Of a DNA stretch of 64,000 bases, positions 24,901 through 33,065 are shown piece by piece. The position numbers and the translations under genes were made by a program. Within the stretch, counting starts at the first letter, position 1. Every line of letters starts with the position of its first letter. The notes below the pieces were generated by a model that did no database searches, was not told where the DNA came from, and was given only the letters and a program-made list of their open reading frames with translations. Source of the DNA: a bacterium (GTDB lineage: Bacteria > Desulfobacterota > JAPLJL01); the NCBI GenBank assembly GCA_028713675.1, contig JAQTNV010000001.1:1-64000 (forward strand). Reading direction: 5' to 3'.

Positions 24901-27405
24901 TTATTCGCCGTTGTTGTCGATCCGGACCGGATCGATATTCCAGATATCCTTGCAGTATTCGAGGATGGCCCGGTCCGAGGAGAACTTACCCATCCGGGCC
25001 ACGTTGATGATCGCCATCCGGGTCCACCGTTCCTGGTCCTGGTAGATCCGGGCCACCCGGTCCTGGCAGTCGACATAAGACCGGTAGTCGGCGCAGAGCA
25101 GATAGTCATCCTGGTAAGTCAGGTTATCCACCAGGGGCCGGAAGAGGTTGGGATCGCCCCCGGAAAAAATTCCCGACCCGATGACCTGGAGGGCCTCCCG
25201 GAGATCCGCGTCGGAATCGATATATTCCCAGGAACGGTAACCCTGACTCTTGAGCTGGTAGACCTCTTCGGCGGTCAGGCCGAACAGGAAGAAGTTTTCC
25301 GGTCCCACCTCTTCCCGGATCTCCACATTGGCCCCGTCCAAGGTCCCGATGGTAAGGGCCCCGTTCATGGCAAACTTCATGTTGCCCGTTCCCGAGGCTT
25401 CCTTGCCGGCGGTGGAAATCTGTTCGGAAAGGTCGGCCGCGGGAAAAACCCGCTGGGCGTTTTTCACGTTGTAATCCGGAAGGAAAACCACCTTCAGCCG
25501 TTCCTTCACCAGGGGATCATTGTTCACCACCTCGGCCACGGAATTGATCAGCTTGATGATCAGTTTGGCCAGGTAGTATCCCGGGGCGGCCTTGCCCCCG
25601 AAAATTACCGTGCGGGGGGTCAGTTCCATCTCCGGATCCTCCCGGAGGCGGTTATACAGGGTGATCACGTGGAGGATTTTCAGGTGCTGGCGCTTGTACT
25701 CATGGATGCGCTTGGCCTGGATGTCGAACAGCGAATCCGGGTCGACGGAGATCCCCGTGCGCTGGCTGATCAGCATGGCCAGCCGGATTTTATTGTCGCG
25801 CTTGACCTTCTGCCAGGTCTTGCGGAAAGCGGAATCCCGAGCGTAAAGCTCCAGTTCCCGCAGGCATTCCAGGTTCTTGATCCAGCTTTCCCCGATGCTC
25901 TTCGAAATCAGCTCGGCCAGCTGGGGATTGGACAAAAGCATGAAGCGCCGCGGGGTCACCCCGTTGGTTTTGTTGTTGAATTTTTCCGGCCAGAGCTCGT
26001 AAAAATCGCTGAGCACGTCCTTTTTCAGAAGCTCGGTATGAAGCTTTGCCACCCCGTTGATGGAATGGCTGCCCACGCAGGCCAGGTTCGCCATCCGCAC
26101 GTAACGCTCGCCGTTCTCGTCGATCAGCGAGAGGCGGGACAACCGGCCCCCGTTCTCCGGGAAGCGCGCCTGCGCATCCTCCAGGAAGCGCCGGTTGATT
26201 TCATAGATGATTTCCAGGTGCCGAGGCAGGAGACTGGCGAAAAGCGGGAGCGACCACTTCTCCAGGGCCTCGGGCATGAGGGTGTGGTTGGTGTAGCAGA
26301 AGGTTTTCCGGGTAACCTCCCAGGCCTTCTCCCACTCGAGGTCATATTCGTCGACCAGAATCCGCATCAGCTCCGCGATCCCGATCGCCGGATGGGTATC
26401 GTTCAGCTGGACCACGTATTTTTCATGGAAGCGGGAGAGATCCTTTTCCCGCTGCCGGTAAATGCGGATCATGTCCTGCAGGGAGCTGGAAACGAACAGA
26501 TATTGCTGCTGCAGGCGGAGCAGCTTCCCGCTGGCCGGTTCGTCGTTGGGGTAAAGCACCTTGGTGATATTCTCGGAAGACATCTTCTCGTGCACCGCCC
26601 CGTAATAATCACCCACGTTGAAGGACTTAAAATCAAAGGACTCGATCGCCTCCGCCTTCCAGAGACGGAGAAAATTCGCGGTCTGGGTCCGGTACCCGAT
26701 GATCGGGGTATCGTAGGCGACGCTTTTGACCACCTGATTGGGAATCCATTTCACCCGATAGCGGCCCTGGGCGTCCACCCAGCCTTCGGTATGCCCTCCC
26801 AGTTTCACGTCGAAGGCGACCTCGGGCCGGGCGATCTCCCAGGGGTTGCCGTAGCGCAGCCATTTATCGGTGACTTCCACCTGCCAGCCGTCCCGGATCT
26901 CCTGGTCGAAGATCCCGAACTCGTAGCGGATCCCGTAACCGATGGTCGGGATCTCCAGGGTGGCCAGGGAATCCAGGTAACAGGCGGCCAGGCGCCCCAG
27001 CCCGCCGTTGCCGAGGCCGGGCTCCTCCTCCTGTTCCATCAGTTCGTCCAGGTTCAGCCCCAGTTCCTCGACCGCTTTCCGGACACTTTCGTATATGCCC
27101 AGATTGTTCAAGTTATTACCGAGATGGGGGCCGAGCAGGAATTCCGCCGAGAGATAACACACGGTCCGACTGGCCTTTTGAAAATAGGTCTTGGCGGTCC
27201 GGGTCCAGAGGTCCAGCATCCGGTCCCTGACGGTGTAAGCCAGGGCCATGTAGTAATCTCTCTTGGTGGCGATCGGGGAAAACCTCCCCTGAATATAGGC
27301 CAGATTATCAATAATGGATTGTTTGATCGCGGGTACGGAAAGCCCGGTGCGGATCCGTTCTTTTTCCCTGACTGGAGCCGAATTTTCTTTGCTGTTTGCG
27401 GCCAT
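24901..27405 (-). CDS. glgP: Glycogen/alpha-glucan phosphorylase
   Basis: An 834-residue GT35 phosphorylase of normal length. It has NGGLGRLAACYLDSLATLEI (about residues 112-131), the sugar-phosphate region KFNNKTNGVTPRRFML, KRIHEYKRQHLKIL, and the pyridoxal-phosphate site EASGTGNMKFAMNGALTIGT containing the Schiff-base Lys. It releases glucose-1-phosphate from glycogen or maltodextrin. The N-terminal extension (first 25 residues) is short and there are no obvious regulatory inserts, as in bacterial enzymes. It stands alone, with repeat arrays on both sides. Confidence 0.97.
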   Translation of the reverse strand: MAANSKENSAPVREKERIRTGLSVPAIKQSIIDNLAYIQGRFSPIATKRDYYMALAYTVRDRMLDLWTRTAKTYFQKASRTVCYLSAEFLLGPHLGNNLNNLGIYESVRKAVEELGLNLDELMEQEEEPGLGNGGLGRLAACYLDSLATLEIPTIGYGIRYEFGIFDQEIRDGWQVEVTDKWLRYGNPWEIARPEVAFDVKLGGHTEGWVDAQGRYRVKWIPNQVVKSVAYDTPIIGYRTQTANFLRLWKAEAIESFDFKSFNVGDYYGAVHEKMSSENITKVLYPNDEPASGKLLRLQQQYLFVSSSLQDMIRIYRQREKDLSRFHEKYVVQLNDTHPAIGIAELMRILVDEYDLEWEKAWEVTRKTFCYTNHTLMPEALEKWSLPLFASLLPRHLEIIYEINRRFLEDAQARFPENGGRLSRLSLIDENGERYVRMANLACVGSHSINGVAKLHTELLKKDVLSDFYELWPEKFNNKTNGVTPRRFMLLSNPQLAELISKSIGESWIKNLECLRELELYARDSAFRKTWQKVKRDNKIRLAMLISQRTGISVDPDSLFDIQAKRIHEYKRQHLKILHVITLYNRLREDPEMELTPRTVIFGGKAAPGYYLAKLIIKLINSVAEVVNNDPLVKERLKVVFLPDYNVKNAQRVFPAADLSEQISTAGKEASGTGNMKFAMNGALTIGTLDGANVEIREEVGPENFFLFGLTAEEVYQLKSQGYRSWEYIDSDADLREALQVIGSGIFSGGDPNLFRPLVDNLTYQDDYLLCADYRSYVDCQDRVARIYQDQERWTRMAIINVARMGKFSSDRAILEYCKDIWNIDPVRIDNNGE

Positions 27406-27479
27406 AGTTAAATATTTTTCTAGAAAATTATGGAAAATGAAAGCGTAGAGTCATTGAACCATAGGTTTTCCTCCTCGTC

Positions 27480-27700
27480 AAGAAGAAACCGGGGGGTGAG
27501 CATAGGGCAAGCGTCCATAGTGTCCATTGTGTCCATTGTGTCCATTGGGTCCATAGTGTCCGTAGGGTCCGTAGTGTCCATAGTGTCCGTGAATAGCAGA
27601 GAGCAGAGAGCAGAGGGCAAAGCGTTAAAACTTATAAAAAGAAAGTAACGATAATATTTTCCCCTCCCTTGAGGGGAGGGGATGAAGGGGAGGGTGATGG
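27480..27700. repeat. Inverted-orientation nonamer array and GGGGAGGG hairpin
   Basis: 27500-27595 carries 9-base units GTCCATAGT, GTCCATTGT, GTCCATTGG and GTCCGTAGG, the complement of the ACACTATGG family seen elsewhere. 27596-27620 has AGAGAGC/AGAGGGC units. 27661-27695 has the CCCTCCC-GGGAGGG hairpin. It lies in the 471-base divergent gap between glgP and the sensor kinase; nothing else is seen there apart from heptamers at 27715-27760. Confidence 0.85.
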
Positions 27701-27876
27701 GATTAGGTTTAAACCTATCACCTATCACCTATGACCCAACACCCAACAACTTTGAACCTTGAACCATATTTATATGTTTCTTTATTAATATTTGATAAAT
27801 CCTTTATAATTCACTTAAATTTGGGAAATTTGAGAATCAACTGCCCCGGATCCGGAAAAATCTCAAGGGTTATTAC

Positions 27877-30800
27877 ATGCGTTTAAAGGACCAACCGCCG
27901 ACAGCTTACAAGATCTTGATTATGGCCGTCCTGCTGGTCGGCGCCTGTTTCCTCACTTATTATTTTCATTTCAGTCTCAAAGCCGGTAACGTCTTTTCCC
28001 ATATCTACTATATTCCTATCATCCTGGCCGCGCTCTGGTGGCAATTCCGCGGCCTCGCGGTGCCTTTGTTTCTGGGCCTGCTCCTGATTGTCAGCCACTA
28101 CCTTTCCCAGACCGGAACCCCCGATTATTATCTCCGGGAGGATTTTTCCCGGGTGGTCATGTTCGTCGGTATCGGGGCCTTCGTCGCGCTCCTCTCCGAA
28201 CAGATCGCCAGTACCCGCAAGCGTCTCTTCCACATCAACCGGACCCTCCGGTCCATGAATAAAATCAGCCTGCTGGTTTCCCAGGAGAGCCATCCCGAGC
28301 CCCTTATCCAGGGGATCTGCGAACTCCTGGTGGAAAACGCCGATTACCCCTATGCCTGGATCGCGATTCTCAACGAAGCCGGGGAAGTGACCGCCTCCGC
28401 GGCCGCCGGCCGGGGCCCGGTATTTCCCTCCCTGGCCGAAAAATTAGGGCCGAAGAAAATCCCGGAATGCGGCCGGAAAGCCCTGGTTGAAAATAACGTG
28501 GTCATCATCGATGATCCGGCTTCCGCCTGCGCCGGCTGCCCCTTCTCCGGGCAATCCGGTGAGCACAGTTCCATGACCACCCGGCTGGAATCCGGCGCGA
28601 GAATCTACGGTCTCCTCGGCCTGTCGGTTCCGGCCCGCTTTGCCGGGAAAAAAGCCGAGGAATCCCTCTTCCTGGAATTGGCCGGGGGGATCCTGTCGGC
28701 TTTAAAGCACCTGAAACTGGAGGAAACGCGCCGGAAAACCGAAGAAAAGCTCCGGGACAGCGAGCGGTACGCGAACAGTCTGGTCCAGAATGCCCAAAAC
28801 CCGATCATGGTGGCCGGCCCGGATACCACCATCAATTATGTCAACCCGGCCTTCGTGGAACTGACCGGGTTCCCGGCCGCGGAATTGCTGGGAAAGAAAG
28901 TCCCCTATCCCTGGTGGACCGAGGAAGGCCGGTATCATTGCGGGGAACAGCTCAAGCTGGCCATGGCCCCGGGCTCACCCAAGCTCGAACAGTTTTTCGC
29001 GAAGAAAGACTCCGGGAATTTCTGGGTCGAGTCCACCTGCACGCCGGTAATTGAAAACAATCAGACCAGATTCTTCCTGACCCACTGGGTCGACATCACC
29101 GCGCGGAAAAAGGCCGTGGAAGCCCTGCAGGAATCGGAGGAAATGTACCGCAGCCTGATGAAAACCTCTCCGGACGCGGTCACCGTCACCGATCTGGACG
29201 GAAACATTACCGACGTTTCCCAGCGCACCCTGGAGCTCCACGGTTTTAAAAATCACGAGGAACTGCTGGGGAAAAGCGCCTGGGAGCTGATTGCCCCGGA
29301 AGATCATCAAAATGCCCTGGACAACCTGCAGAAAACCATTAAAACAGGGATTGTCCGCAGCCTTGAATATATCATGCTCAAGAAAGACGGGTCCCGCTTC
29401 ATCGGCGAATTGAACGCCGCCGTGATCCGGGACGCCGCCGGAAAACCCCGGGCCTTCATCTCCACGACCCGGGACATCACCAAGCGCAAGCAGGTGGAAG
29501 AGGAGCTCTGGGCCAAGGACAGCGCGATCGCCTCCTCGATCAACGCCTTCGCCCTCTCCGATACCGAAGGCAACATCACCTACGTGAACCCGGCCTTTCT
29601 CCGGATGTGGGGATACGGATCGGAGAAAGAGATCCTGGGCCGGCCGGCCATCCAGTTCTGGCGCCTGACCGAGAAGGCTTCCGAGTTTCTGCGGACCCTT
29701 CAGGAAAAAGGCAGCTGGGAGGGCGAGATCACCGCCACCCGGAGAAACGGCACCGGTTTTGACGCCGAGGTGCTGGCCAGCATGGTCCGGGGCAAGAGCG
29801 GCAATTTCATCGGCGTGATGGCCTCTTTCGTGGACATTACCGAGCGCAAGCAGGTCGAGAGCGAAAGGACCCGCCTGGCCACCGCGGTGGAGCAGGCCGG
29901 GGAAGGGATCATCATCATTACCCGGGATCAGAAAATCCTGTACGTCAACCCCGCCTTCGAGCGGATCAGCGGCTATCTCCGCCAGGAAATCAGCGGCCGG
30001 GACTTTTCCATGCTCGAAAGCCGAAAACCGGGCCAGACCTTTTCCCAGGAGATGTGGAAAATCGTCCAACTCGGCCAGATCTGGACCGGGCAGCAGATCA
30101 ACCAGCGGAAAGACGGCTCCCTTTGCGAGGTGGAGGTCACCATCTCCCCCATCCGCGACCGGGCGGGCGTCATCACCAGCTTCGTCGCGGTCGAGCAGGA
30201 CATTACCCATGAGATCCGGCTGGAAAGACAGCTCCGCCAGGCCCAGAAAATGGAGGCGATCGGGACCCTGGCCGGGGGGATCGCCCACGATTTCAAGAAC
30301 ATCCTCGGGATCATCATGGGCTACACCGACATGGCCCTGCTCGACACCCCCGGGGAATCCCCCGCCAAACGCAACCTGGAGCAGGTCCTGAAGGCCGGGC
30401 ACCGGGGCAAGGACCTGATCAAGCAGATCACCACTTTCAGCCGCCGGAGCGAACAGGAAAAGAAAACCGTCCGCCTCACCCCCATCATCGAGGAGACCCT
30501 CAATTTCCTCCGGGCCTCGCTCCCCACCACCATCGACATCCGGCAAAGCTTCGCGGCCGAGGTGGATACTGTTTTTGCCGATCCCACCCAGATCAACCAG
30601 GTCCTGATGAATCTCTGCGCCAATTCCGCCCACGCCATGCGCGAGAAGGGCGGGACCCTGACGGTTTCCCTTTCCGAAATGACCCTGGGCCCGGAAAACG
30701 CTTCCTCGTTCCCGGGGATCAGGCCGGGGCCCTACCTGAAAATGACCGTCACCGATACCGGCCACGGGATGGGGCCGGAAATCCTGGACCGGATCTTCGA

Positions 30801-31416
30801 CCCCTACTTCACCACCAAGGACCCCGGGGAGGGCACCGGGATGGGCCTGTCGGTGGTGCACGGGATCGTCCAGGATCACGAGGGTTTTGTCAGCGTGCAC
30901 AGCGAAGCGGGCAAAGGCTCCTCCTTCGAGATTTACCTGCCCCGGGTCCACCCCGAGCTGTCCAGCGAAAGCGAACTGTCCCGCCCGGTTCCCACCGGCC
31001 GGGAGCGGATCCTCTTCGTCGACGATGAGGAAGACCTGGTGGATATCGCCCGGCAGATGCTGACCCGCCTGGGTTACCACGTGAAAGCCACCTCCAACAG
31101 CACCCGGGCCCTGGAAATCTTCCGGGAAAATCCCGATGGGTTCGACCTGGTCATCACCGACCAGACCATGCCCCGGATGACCGGGATCGAGCTGACCCGG
31201 GAAATCAAGAAGCTCCGGAGCGATATCCCCGTGATTCTCTGCACCGGGTTCAGCGAAGCGGTGGATTCGAAGCGGCTGGATATCCTGGGCATCGAAAAAT
31301 TAATCATGAAACCGGTGGTCACGCGCGATCTCGCCGAGGCGATCCGGCGCGTGCTCGACCAGAAGAATAAAACCGAAAGCGTGATGGTGGACGATGGCCA
31401 ATATCCTGATTATTGA
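27877..31416 (+). CDS. Hybrid sensor histidine kinase with GAF, four PAS and receiver domains
   Basis: A 1179-residue membrane kinase. It has three or four N-terminal helices (about residues 10-120), a GAF-like domain (about 130-285), and four PAS domains (about 300-415, 425-540, 545-665, 672-790) each ending in DIT-type motifs. The HisKA box is GGIAHDFKN with His804. The ATPase part has N-box NQVLMNLCANSAHAM and G-boxes DTGHGMGPEILDRIFDP and EGTGMGLSVVHG. The C-terminal receiver has DDEEDLVD and phospho-acceptor Asp1095 in VITDQTMPRM. The 3' end overlaps the next gene, a sigma-54 activator, by 23 bases, so they are a two-component pair. The signal is unknown; the many PAS domains suggest redox or aromatic ligands. 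Confidence 0.95.
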   Translation: MRLKDQPPTAYKILIMAVLLVGACFLTYYFHFSLKAGNVFSHIYYIPIILAALWWQFRGLAVPLFLGLLLIVSHYLSQTGTPDYYLREDFSRVVMFVGIGAFVALLSEQIASTRKRLFHINRTLRSMNKISLLVSQESHPEPLIQGICELLVENADYPYAWIAILNEAGEVTASAAAGRGPVFPSLAEKLGPKKIPECGRKALVENNVVIIDDPASACAGCPFSGQSGEHSSMTTRLESGARIYGLLGLSVPARFAGKKAEESLFLELAGGILSALKHLKLEETRRKTEEKLRDSERYANSLVQNAQNPIMVAGPDTTINYVNPAFVELTGFPAAELLGKKVPYPWWTEEGRYHCGEQLKLAMAPGSPKLEQFFAKKDSGNFWVESTCTPVIENNQTRFFLTHWVDITARKKAVEALQESEEMYRSLMKTSPDAVTVTDLDGNITDVSQRTLELHGFKNHEELLGKSAWELIAPEDHQNALDNLQKTIKTGIVRSLEYIMLKKDGSRFIGELNAAVIRDAAGKPRAFISTTRDITKRKQVEEELWAKDSAIASSINAFALSDTEGNITYVNPAFLRMWGYGSEKEILGRPAIQFWRLTEKASEFLRTLQEKGSWEGEITATRRNGTGFDAEVLASMVRGKSGNFIGVMASFVDITERKQVESERTRLATAVEQAGEGIIIITRDQKILYVNPAFERISGYLRQEISGRDFSMLESRKPGQTFSQEMWKIVQLGQIWTGQQINQRKDGSLCEVEVTISPIRDRAGVITSFVAVEQDITHEIRLERQLRQAQKMEAIGTLAGGIAHDFKNILGIIMGYTDMALLDTPGESPAKRNLEQVLKAGHRGKDLIKQITTFSRRSEQEKKTVRLTPIIEETLNFLRASLPTTIDIRQSFAAEVDTVFADPTQINQVLMNLCANSAHAMREKGGTLTVSLSEMTLGPENASSFPGIRPGPYLKMTVTDTGHGMGPEILDRIFDPYFTTKDPGEGTGMGLSVVHGIVQDHEGFVSVHSEAGKGSSFEIYLPRVHPELSSESELSRPVPTGRERILFVDDEEDLVDIARQMLTRLGYHVKATSNSTRALEIFRENPDGFDLVITDQTMPRMTGIELTREIKKLRSDIPVILCTGFSEAVDSKRLDILGIEKLIMKPVVTRDLAEAIRRVLDQKNKTESVMVDDGQYPDY

Positions 31417-32782
31417 TGACGATGAGATGATGTGCGACCTCCTCTCGCAGATGGTGGCGAGGCAGGGGCATCAGGCGGCCTGCGCCCGGAACCTGAAAAC
31501 CGGGGTGGCCGAGGCCTCCTCCGGCAGATTCGACGTGGTCTTTCTCGACGTCCGCCTGCCCGACGGGAACGGACTGGAGGGGCTGGCCCAGATCAAGAAA
31601 GTCCCGAAAGCCCCGGAGGTGATCATTATTACCGGGGCCAGCGACCCCGACGGGGCCGAGCTGGCCATCAAGAACGGGGCCTGGGATTACATCCAGAAAC
31701 CGGCCACGATCAAGGAAATGACGCTCCCCTTCCTCCGGGCCCTGCAGTACCGGGAGGAAAAGCGGGCGCAGAAACCCGCCCTGGCCCTGGAGCGGGAGGG
31801 GATCGTCGGCGAAAGCCCCCAGCTAAAAGCCTGCCTGGACCGGCTGGCCCAGGCCGCGAGCAGCGAGGTGGACGTGCTGATCACCGGGGAAACCGGCACC
31901 GGGAAGGAGCTTTTCGCCTCGGCCATCCACCGGAACAGCGCCCGGGCCAAGGAAAGCTTCATCGTGATCGACTGCACCGCGCTCCCGGAAAACCTGGTCG
32001 AGAGCGTTCTTTTCGGGCACGAAAAGGGCTCCTTCACCGGGGCGGACCGGTCCCGGGAGGGGCTGGTGGCGCAGGCCGATGGGGGCACGCTTTTTCTCGA
32101 TGAGATCGGCGAGCTCCCCCTCTCCATTCAGAAAACCTTCCTGCGGGTCCTCCAGGAGCACCGTTTCCGCCCGATCGGGAGCAAGCGGGAGATCACCAGC
32201 GATTTCCGGCTGGTTTCCGCCACCAACCGCGATCTCGAAGCCATGGTCAAGGCCGGCCAGTTCCGGGAAGACCTGCTTTTCCGGATCGAGTCTTTTGTGA
32301 TCAAACTGCCTCCCCTGCGGGAGCATCCCCTGGATATCAAGGACCTGGCCATCCATTACATGAACCGGCTCTGCGAACGCAACGGGATCGACACCAAGGG
32401 TTTTTCCCCGGAATTCTTCCAGGTCCTTTCCGCTTATTCCTGGCCGGGAAATGTCCGGGAGCTTTTCCATACCCTGGACCAGGTTTTCACCGTGGCCCAG
32501 AACCAGCCCACCCTCTTCCCCCAGCACCTCCCGGACCAGCTCCGCATCCAGCTGGCCCGGGCCTCGGTCAGAAAGGAACCTCCCGCGCCCGAGGTTTCGC
32601 CGGCGGCTCCGGCCAAGCTCCGGGATTACCGGGACGCCCTGGTCACCGAGGCCGAAAAAAGTTACCTGCAAAGACTGATGACGACCACCCAAGGCAATAT
32701 CGAGGAAGCCTGCCGGATCTCCGGCCTCTCCCGCCCCCGTCTTTACGCGCTTCTGAAAAAATACAATCTAGGAAAAAAGTAG
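31394..32782 (+). CDS. NtrC-family sigma-54-dependent response regulator
   Basis: A 462-residue activator. The receiver has Asp7-10 (LIIDDDE) and phospho-acceptor Asp52 (VVFLDVRLPDG). The AAA+ domain has Walker A TGETGTGKE, the sigma-54 contact loop GSFTGA (Ser in place of the first Ala of GAFTGA, a common variant) and Walker B GTLFLDEIGELPL. The arginine-finger region is EDLLFRIESFVIKLPPLREH. The Fis-type HTH at the C-terminus is TQGNIEEACRISGLSRPRLY. It is cotranscribed with the hybrid kinase. Candidate sigma-54 promoters are present at 33011, 36526 and 43370, though control by this protein is only inference. Confidence 0.96.
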   Translation: MANILIIDDDEMMCDLLSQMVARQGHQAACARNLKTGVAEASSGRFDVVFLDVRLPDGNGLEGLAQIKKVPKAPEVIIITGASDPDGAELAIKNGAWDYIQKPATIKEMTLPFLRALQYREEKRAQKPALALEREGIVGESPQLKACLDRLAQAASSEVDVLITGETGTGKELFASAIHRNSARAKESFIVIDCTALPENLVESVLFGHEKGSFTGADRSREGLVAQADGGTLFLDEIGELPLSIQKTFLRVLQEHRFRPIGSKREITSDFRLVSATNRDLEAMVKAGQFREDLLFRIESFVIKLPPLREHPLDIKDLAIHYMNRLCERNGIDTKGFSPEFFQVLSAYSWPGNVRELFHTLDQVFTVAQNQPTLFPQHLPDQLRIQLARASVRKEPPAPEVSPAAPAKLRDYRDALVTEAEKSYLQRLMTTTQGNIEEACRISGLSRPRLYALLKKYNLGKK

Positions 32783-32784
32783 TC

Positions 32785-32880
32785 AGACTGGCCTGCCCTC
32801 CGAAGCTTCAGCGTAGGAGGGTCCGACTCTTTTTCTTTTGTCCGACTGGTCTGACTTCTTTCGTCTTGCTCTGCAAGATT
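32785..32880. repeat. Nonamer array with GAAGCTTC element
   Basis: Contains the CCTCCGAAGCTTCAGCGTAG unit (same as at 24866), TCCGACTGG units and a TCTTGCTCTGCAAGATTCAG hairpin-like segment (32867-32890). It follows the response regulator gene. Confidence 0.75.
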
Positions 32881-33009
32881 CAGTCTTGCTGAAAAATAGG
32901 TTCATTCCCTCTCCCCCGAATTTTATTTCCCTGCCTTTTCGCCGGAACACCTTGAAATTACTTGAAAATAATTAGAATCCCCGGCTTGTGATTAAAACCG
33001 GGAAATCCC

Positions 33010-33025
33010 GGGTATGCCTCTTGCT
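33010..33025 (+). promoter_or_regulatory. Probable sigma-54 promoter for the GNAT/ligase fusion
   Basis: GGGTATGCCTCTTGCTT: the GG (33011-33012) and GC (33023-33024) are ten bases apart, with TTGCT at -12. It lies 41 bases before the ATG at 33066. The -24 box has TAT where the consensus has CAC. Confidence 0.6.
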
Positions 33026-33065
33026 TCACTCCCAGTAGGGAAATGAAAAGGGATTTGCATACTAT

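Noticed and set aside
28975-31080. 701-codon minus-strand frame opposite the hybrid kinase
   Set aside because: Antisense shadow of a GC-rich, well-supported kinase gene.
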